64,000 nucleotides of DNA, taken from assembly GCA_956465555.1 (NCBI GenBank), contig OY101117.1:3348001-3412000 (forward strand). The letters are read 5' to 3'. Below are positions 60,743 to 64,000 of the stretch, piece after piece (positions within the stretch are counted from its first letter, which is position 1; each line of letters begins with the position of its first letter). The stretch comes from Nitzschia sp. pyKryTriq1 (Eukaryota > Bacillariophyta > Bacillariophyceae > Bacillariales > Bacillariaceae). The translations under genes and the position numbers were made by a program. The notes beneath the pieces were generated by a model. The model saw only the letters and a list, made by a program, of their open reading frames with translations, was not told where the DNA came from and searched no databases.

Positions 60743-61515
60743 AGAAGCAAAGCTGACTTGACGGGGGAAATCAAGAAGGCCATGATGATTCTCTGATTAT
60801 TGCTGTTCTTCCTCCTCTTTCATGGTGGTGCTGATGGTGGTGGCGTGACAGCAGCAGCAGTTCTTGTTGATACTGCTGCTACTACTACTACGACTCTAGT
60901 ACTAAAGTGATAAACAATAATACTACTAGTAGGAGCATATCTTGTTAGAACATGGGATTTCCTACCTGTTCCTACCCTTTTATCATCGTACATTTGAGAA
61001 GCAAGTGTACACTGTAGTAGTACTAGTAAACGACGAGCTCAATCATGAATATACGCCAGTGTAGATTAGAAACACCGAGCTGTCGAATTAGTCTACTTTG
61101 ATGAGTGCGGCCGCCTGCCGCCACGACGAACAACACGTACGACGCGACCCGACGCACGACTACGATATGTATCTCCTCATCGTCTGCGACAAATTTTTTG
61201 TCCGACAACACTATATTACTTCGATGCGATGACTGAATGACTGCGTGTATTTTCTGGTTTCATTGGACGCGCATATTATTCTGGGACATTATTTTTTTGT
61301 CCAACAACGCGACTCAATAAGACACACGATCGATGATGATGATGAGATCGAGATCCGCCAAACCCCAACATCGCAATGACCCGCATATTATAATCTCATG
61401 CACTCGTAATTCGTAATATCACAGTCTCCATTCCATTCCATTCCAATCCAAAACAAATCATGCCAAGGCGCAGCAGCATGTAAGGCAGTAAGAAATGTTC
61501 ATAAAAATAATAATC
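60743..61515. other. Intergenic region
   Basis: About 770 bp with TACTAGTAC-type palindromes (60895-61030) and ATTCCATTCCATTCC repeats just before 61460; no gene is supported. Confidence 0.5.
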
Positions 61516-64000
61516 ATGAAGCCTCTTCTATTGCATCTTTGCTGGAGCTTCTTGATCATCGTTCCTTCTTCTCTGGCGTCTGGGCCGCTAATAATCCTCG
61601 AGGATGCTGCTGCTGCTCCTCGATATCTTCAAGACGATCTTGCGTGCCCCGATGCCAATGGATTCGAACGCATTGCGCTTGAAGAATACTTTATCATTGA
61701 TCTTTTGGGTGCCCCTGGCCAAGTCGAACGAGATGATTTGGAGGATTTGGAGTCGAGCTTTATCAGTAGCTGGAACTTCACCATTTCGAATGGTGCGGAT
61801 GAACAAGCCTGTCAGTGGGATTCTTTGCAAGCCACCATTCTCGCCGATGATTCCGTAATTGATGGCTACAGCAACATCGACAATCCGACTGGTTTTTCTA
61901 CTGAGAGGCAATTCTCATACGTCTTGATGGTCCAGGCACAAAAGTGTCAGCCCGTCGGTTGCGAGGCTCCGGCTTCTATATTTTCTTCCTCCGACAGTCC
62001 TCCTTCTTCTCCAGCTAATACTCGACGAAATCTGATGCTGTCAGCAAAGGCCGAGGAGTCTAAGCAGCCATCGCTCCGCTCTAGTAGTCGTGCGAAAGGT
62101 TCACTCTCGAAGAAGCGCAATTTACAAGAAGGTGAAGATGAAGATGAGTGTTTTGCCTCGACATGCAATTCAGCGCCGACGCTCTCCCGATTTCTCGCGG
62201 GTTGGCGGAAACAACTACTCGAAGGATCCTTATTCGAGCTCCAAGGAGTGACTCCTCTCATCATTACAGAGGGTTGCCCATTGACTCCTTTTGGCAAGTT
62301 TGCCTCTCAAGTCTACGTGACTGTAAAGAACAATAATGAAGCAGCAGCATCCGAGTGGTGGACCAACCAAATGTTGGACAACGTCGCACAGCTCTTTGCC
62401 GAATCGTATAACCAGCTCAATATCTTGAATACCGAAATGTGTGATCCTCTCAAGAGACAAGTGACGTATTTCTCGGCAAAAGTCGTCGAGCTGACCGCCA
62501 ATACTACCACTTTGGAACTGTACTTGTCGGGAAGTTGTCAAAACTGCAATACTACGACCAATCTTTTTGACTCGGCACAACCACAAGGCAATAACACCGA
62601 TGATGATGCAATTAGATTTCTCCAAGAAGAAGAAGAAGAGGAGGAGTTGTTCGATCCAGCGGTAGTGGCCTGCGCATGTCCCAACAACGATACCGATACT
62701 ATTGTTCGCCGAGGGCCTACTCTTGCCGAATTCGTTTCAGAATTCCAACCGGCAATCGAGGGCGATCAAAGTGCGATCCTACAAGAGCTATCCAAAGTCC
62801 AAGAAGTCAATCCTATGTGGTGCCAAGATCCGGCGACTCCCTTTGAAGCGACTGTGTTTATCGACTATAATAATTATCAACAAGAAGCTAATACTTCCTC
62901 CTGCAGCAGCTTTTTGGACGACAACCACACCGCGATCCTCGGGGCGGGTATTTTGGAAAGCTACAACACGTTACAAGGCAACGACTATTGCGATCCTCTC
63001 TTCCGATCCTTGTCGACCGTCACCCACATTGCGACTAGTCCCCGTACTGATGACGGACGCTCATGGACTTTGGAATTCTTGGTCCAAGGAATGTGTCGCG
63101 GGTGTGGAAGGATTTCTACCTTGTTCTCTGATGATGATTATCATACTACCAGCTCGACGGCTTCCAGTGCCAGTGCCAGTAGTGGTAGTGGTAGTGGTAG
63201 TAGTAACGGAAGACTACTACTGGTGCAGCAGGATGACTTGTTCGGCCGGGTTCCGACACGAAGCCGAAGCTTGTCGGAAGCCTGTTCATGTCCGACGCAA
63301 ATCTTGGCCGAACGAGCCCCTACCGAAGCCGAGTTTCGGGAGGTCTACGAGGAGGTACTGGCGGGGCTCTCGGACGAGCTGGCATGTACCGACTCAGCTA
63401 AAACCGTGGCTCCCACGGAAGCCCCAACTACCATGGCTCCCACGGAGGCTCAAGTGAACTGTACGATTGATCTCTCGTCTACAAGTACGTTGCAATCGAA
63501 AGTGCTTGTGATGACAAATATAAATGCAGCCCAGGCCTCGATAGAAGCCTTGGGGCAATCGTTAATCGACACATACAACAGTCTCATCAACGAGACGTAC
63601 AGTATCTGCCAAACGTCCCCTCGACAAATGACAAGTTTTTCCTTCGAGGGACAAAATGATCAAAAGGAGACTGACATCGAAGCGTTTTCTGAAATCGACT
63701 TTCAGTTCGAAGGTACATGTGTCGGCGATTGTGACGAGCCGTTGTTTTTCTTTGATCCGGATGTTTTGAGTCAAGAAGAGTTTCTTATGTACTACTCCGA
63801 AGTGGTCGATACCGGCTTGGACTTTTTCAGTGAACGAGAGTCCATTGAGTGTCCCAGTACCGATGATACAATCATCTTTGAAGACTTTGTCGTGATTGAA
63901 TTTGAAGTGGATTGTTTGGATGGTACTTCCTTGTTGCAGGATGCATCACTTCTCGAGGAACTCCAAGACGCATACGTCACGACCTACAATGATCTGAGTC
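61516..64000 (+). CDS. Very large secreted protein with repeated Cys-containing modules (runs off window)
   Basis: From ATG 61516 the frame stays open for at least 828 codons to the right edge. Signal peptide 1-22 (LLHLCWSFLIIVPSSLASG). The body repeats a module of about 200 residues: a helix-like segment with (S/T)YN-x-L (QLFAESYNQLNIL; LESYNTLQGN; LIDTYNSLINET; DAYVTTYNDLS), then a Cys-x-P/Q segment (MCDPLKRQVTYF; YCDPLFRSLSTV; ICQTSPRQMTSF), and an aromatic/acidic strand ending in C-x-x-C (GSCQNC; GMCRGCG; GTCVGDC). Between modules are Ser/Gly linkers and one with repeated APTEAP (VAPTEAPTTMAPTEA). At least four modules start in the window. Known: PTEAP linkers are typical of diatom surface or secreted proteins. 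Inferred: an extracellular matrix or adhesive protein. No known domain is recognised. Confidence 0.75.
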   Translation, partial: MKPLLLHLCWSFLIIVPSSLASGPLIILEDAAAAPRYLQDDLACPDANGFERIALEEYFIIDLLGAPGQVERDDLEDLESSFISSWNFTISNGADEQACQWDSLQATILADDSVIDGYSNIDNPTGFSTERQFSYVLMVQAQKCQPVGCEAPASIFSSSDSPPSSPANTRRNLMLSAKAEESKQPSLRSSSRAKGSLSKKRNLQEGEDEDECFASTCNSAPTLSRFLAGWRKQLLEGSLFELQGVTPLIITEGCPLTPFGKFASQVYVTVKNNNEAAASEWWTNQMLDNVAQLFAESYNQLNILNTEMCDPLKRQVTYFSAKVVELTANTTTLELYLSGSCQNCNTTTNLFDSAQPQGNNTDDDAIRFLQEEEEEEELFDPAVVACACPNNDTDTIVRRGPTLAEFVSEFQPAIEGDQSAILQELSKVQEVNPMWCQDPATPFEATVFIDYNNYQQEANTSSCSSFLDDNHTAILGAGILESYNTLQGNDYCDPLFRSLSTVTHIATSPRTDDGRSWTLEFLVQGMCRGCGRISTLFSDDDYHTTSSTASSASASSGSGSGSSNGRLLLVQQDDLFGRVPTRSRSLSEACSCPTQILAERAPTEAEFREVYEEVLAGLSDELACTDSAKTVAPTEAPTTMAPTEAQVNCTIDLSSTSTLQSKVLVMTNINAAQASIEALGQSLIDTYNSLINETYSICQTSPRQMTSFSFEGQNDQKETDIEAFSEIDFQFEGTCVGDCDEPLFFFDPDVLSQEEFLMYYSEVVDTGLDFFSERESIECPSTDDTIIFEDFVVIEFEVDCLDGTSLLQDASLLEELQDAYVTTYNDLS

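Noticed and set aside
1-64000. tRNA genes
   Set aside because: I looked for TPsiC-type GGTTCGA arms on both strands and found none with a plausible acceptor and anticodon stem; a dedicated search would be decisive.

Overview
The window looks like nuclear DNA of a photosynthetic stramenopile, most likely a raphid pennate diatom. The grounds are short GT-AG introns of about 90-250 bp, several predicted plastid proteins with signal peptides ending in ASAFAP-like motifs (CASAW, AEAFAP, VLGFSP), a digalactosyldiacylglycerol synthase, an intronless receptor-type kinase/nucleotide cyclase with a solute-binding-protein ectodomain, and a short LRR membrane protein. The genus cannot be fixed from sequence alone; a Seminavis-like diatom is an inference.

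Layout. 0-4.3 kb: the tail of an unknown gene, a Gfo/Idh/MocA oxidoreductase with a decayed duplicate of its own 3' end, and a rearranged non-LTR retroelement. 4.6-19.3 kb: a C1-domain membrane protein, a diatom-type unknown protein, a probable plastid 5'-3' exonuclease, a kinase with a degenerate catalytic loop, and a large two-domain glycosyltransferase. 20.3-30.1 kb: a cluster of spliced genes, namely DGDG synthase, an MPDU1-type PQ-loop protein, a plastid membrane protein, a plastid thioredoxin-like protein, and a five-exon gene joining an eight-pass duplicated membrane module to a small heat-shock (HSP20) domain. 30.1-32.8 kb: gene-poor, with a 360-bp foldback element, a small inverted-repeat element and a gag-like fragment. 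32.8-41.3 kb: alpha/beta hydrolase, a free-standing REV1-C-terminus-like protein, two inverted paralogues flanking a GT90 glycosyltransferase, and an LRR membrane protein. 41.3-45.1 kb: repeats, one 5S rRNA gene and two small membrane or secreted proteins. 45.1-57.1 kb: receptor kinase-cyclase, a second kinase, a nitroreductase-like protein and a GT10 fucosyltransferase. 57.1-64 kb: a 41-bp minisatellite, a frameshifted unknown gene, a Ser-rich unknown protein, and the start of a very large secreted repeat protein that runs off the right edge.

How the genes relate. Several fit secretory-pathway glycosylation (MPDU1, GT92-like, GT90, GT10), others plastid function (DGDG synthase, exonuclease, thioredoxin, plastid membrane protein) and signalling (two related kinases, the C1 protein, the kinase-cyclase). 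There is no operon logic; neighbours are mostly divergent or convergent, separated by intergenic DNA rich in self-complementary words (TACCGGTA, ACTAGT, CTAGTAG).

Most distinctive observations: the membrane-module/HSP20 fusion; the polymerase-less REV1-like protein with a PIP-like motif and two ubiquitin-binding-motif-like segments; a dispersed repeat with a conserved hairpin present in three good copies; and the receptor cyclase with a PhnD-like ectodomain.
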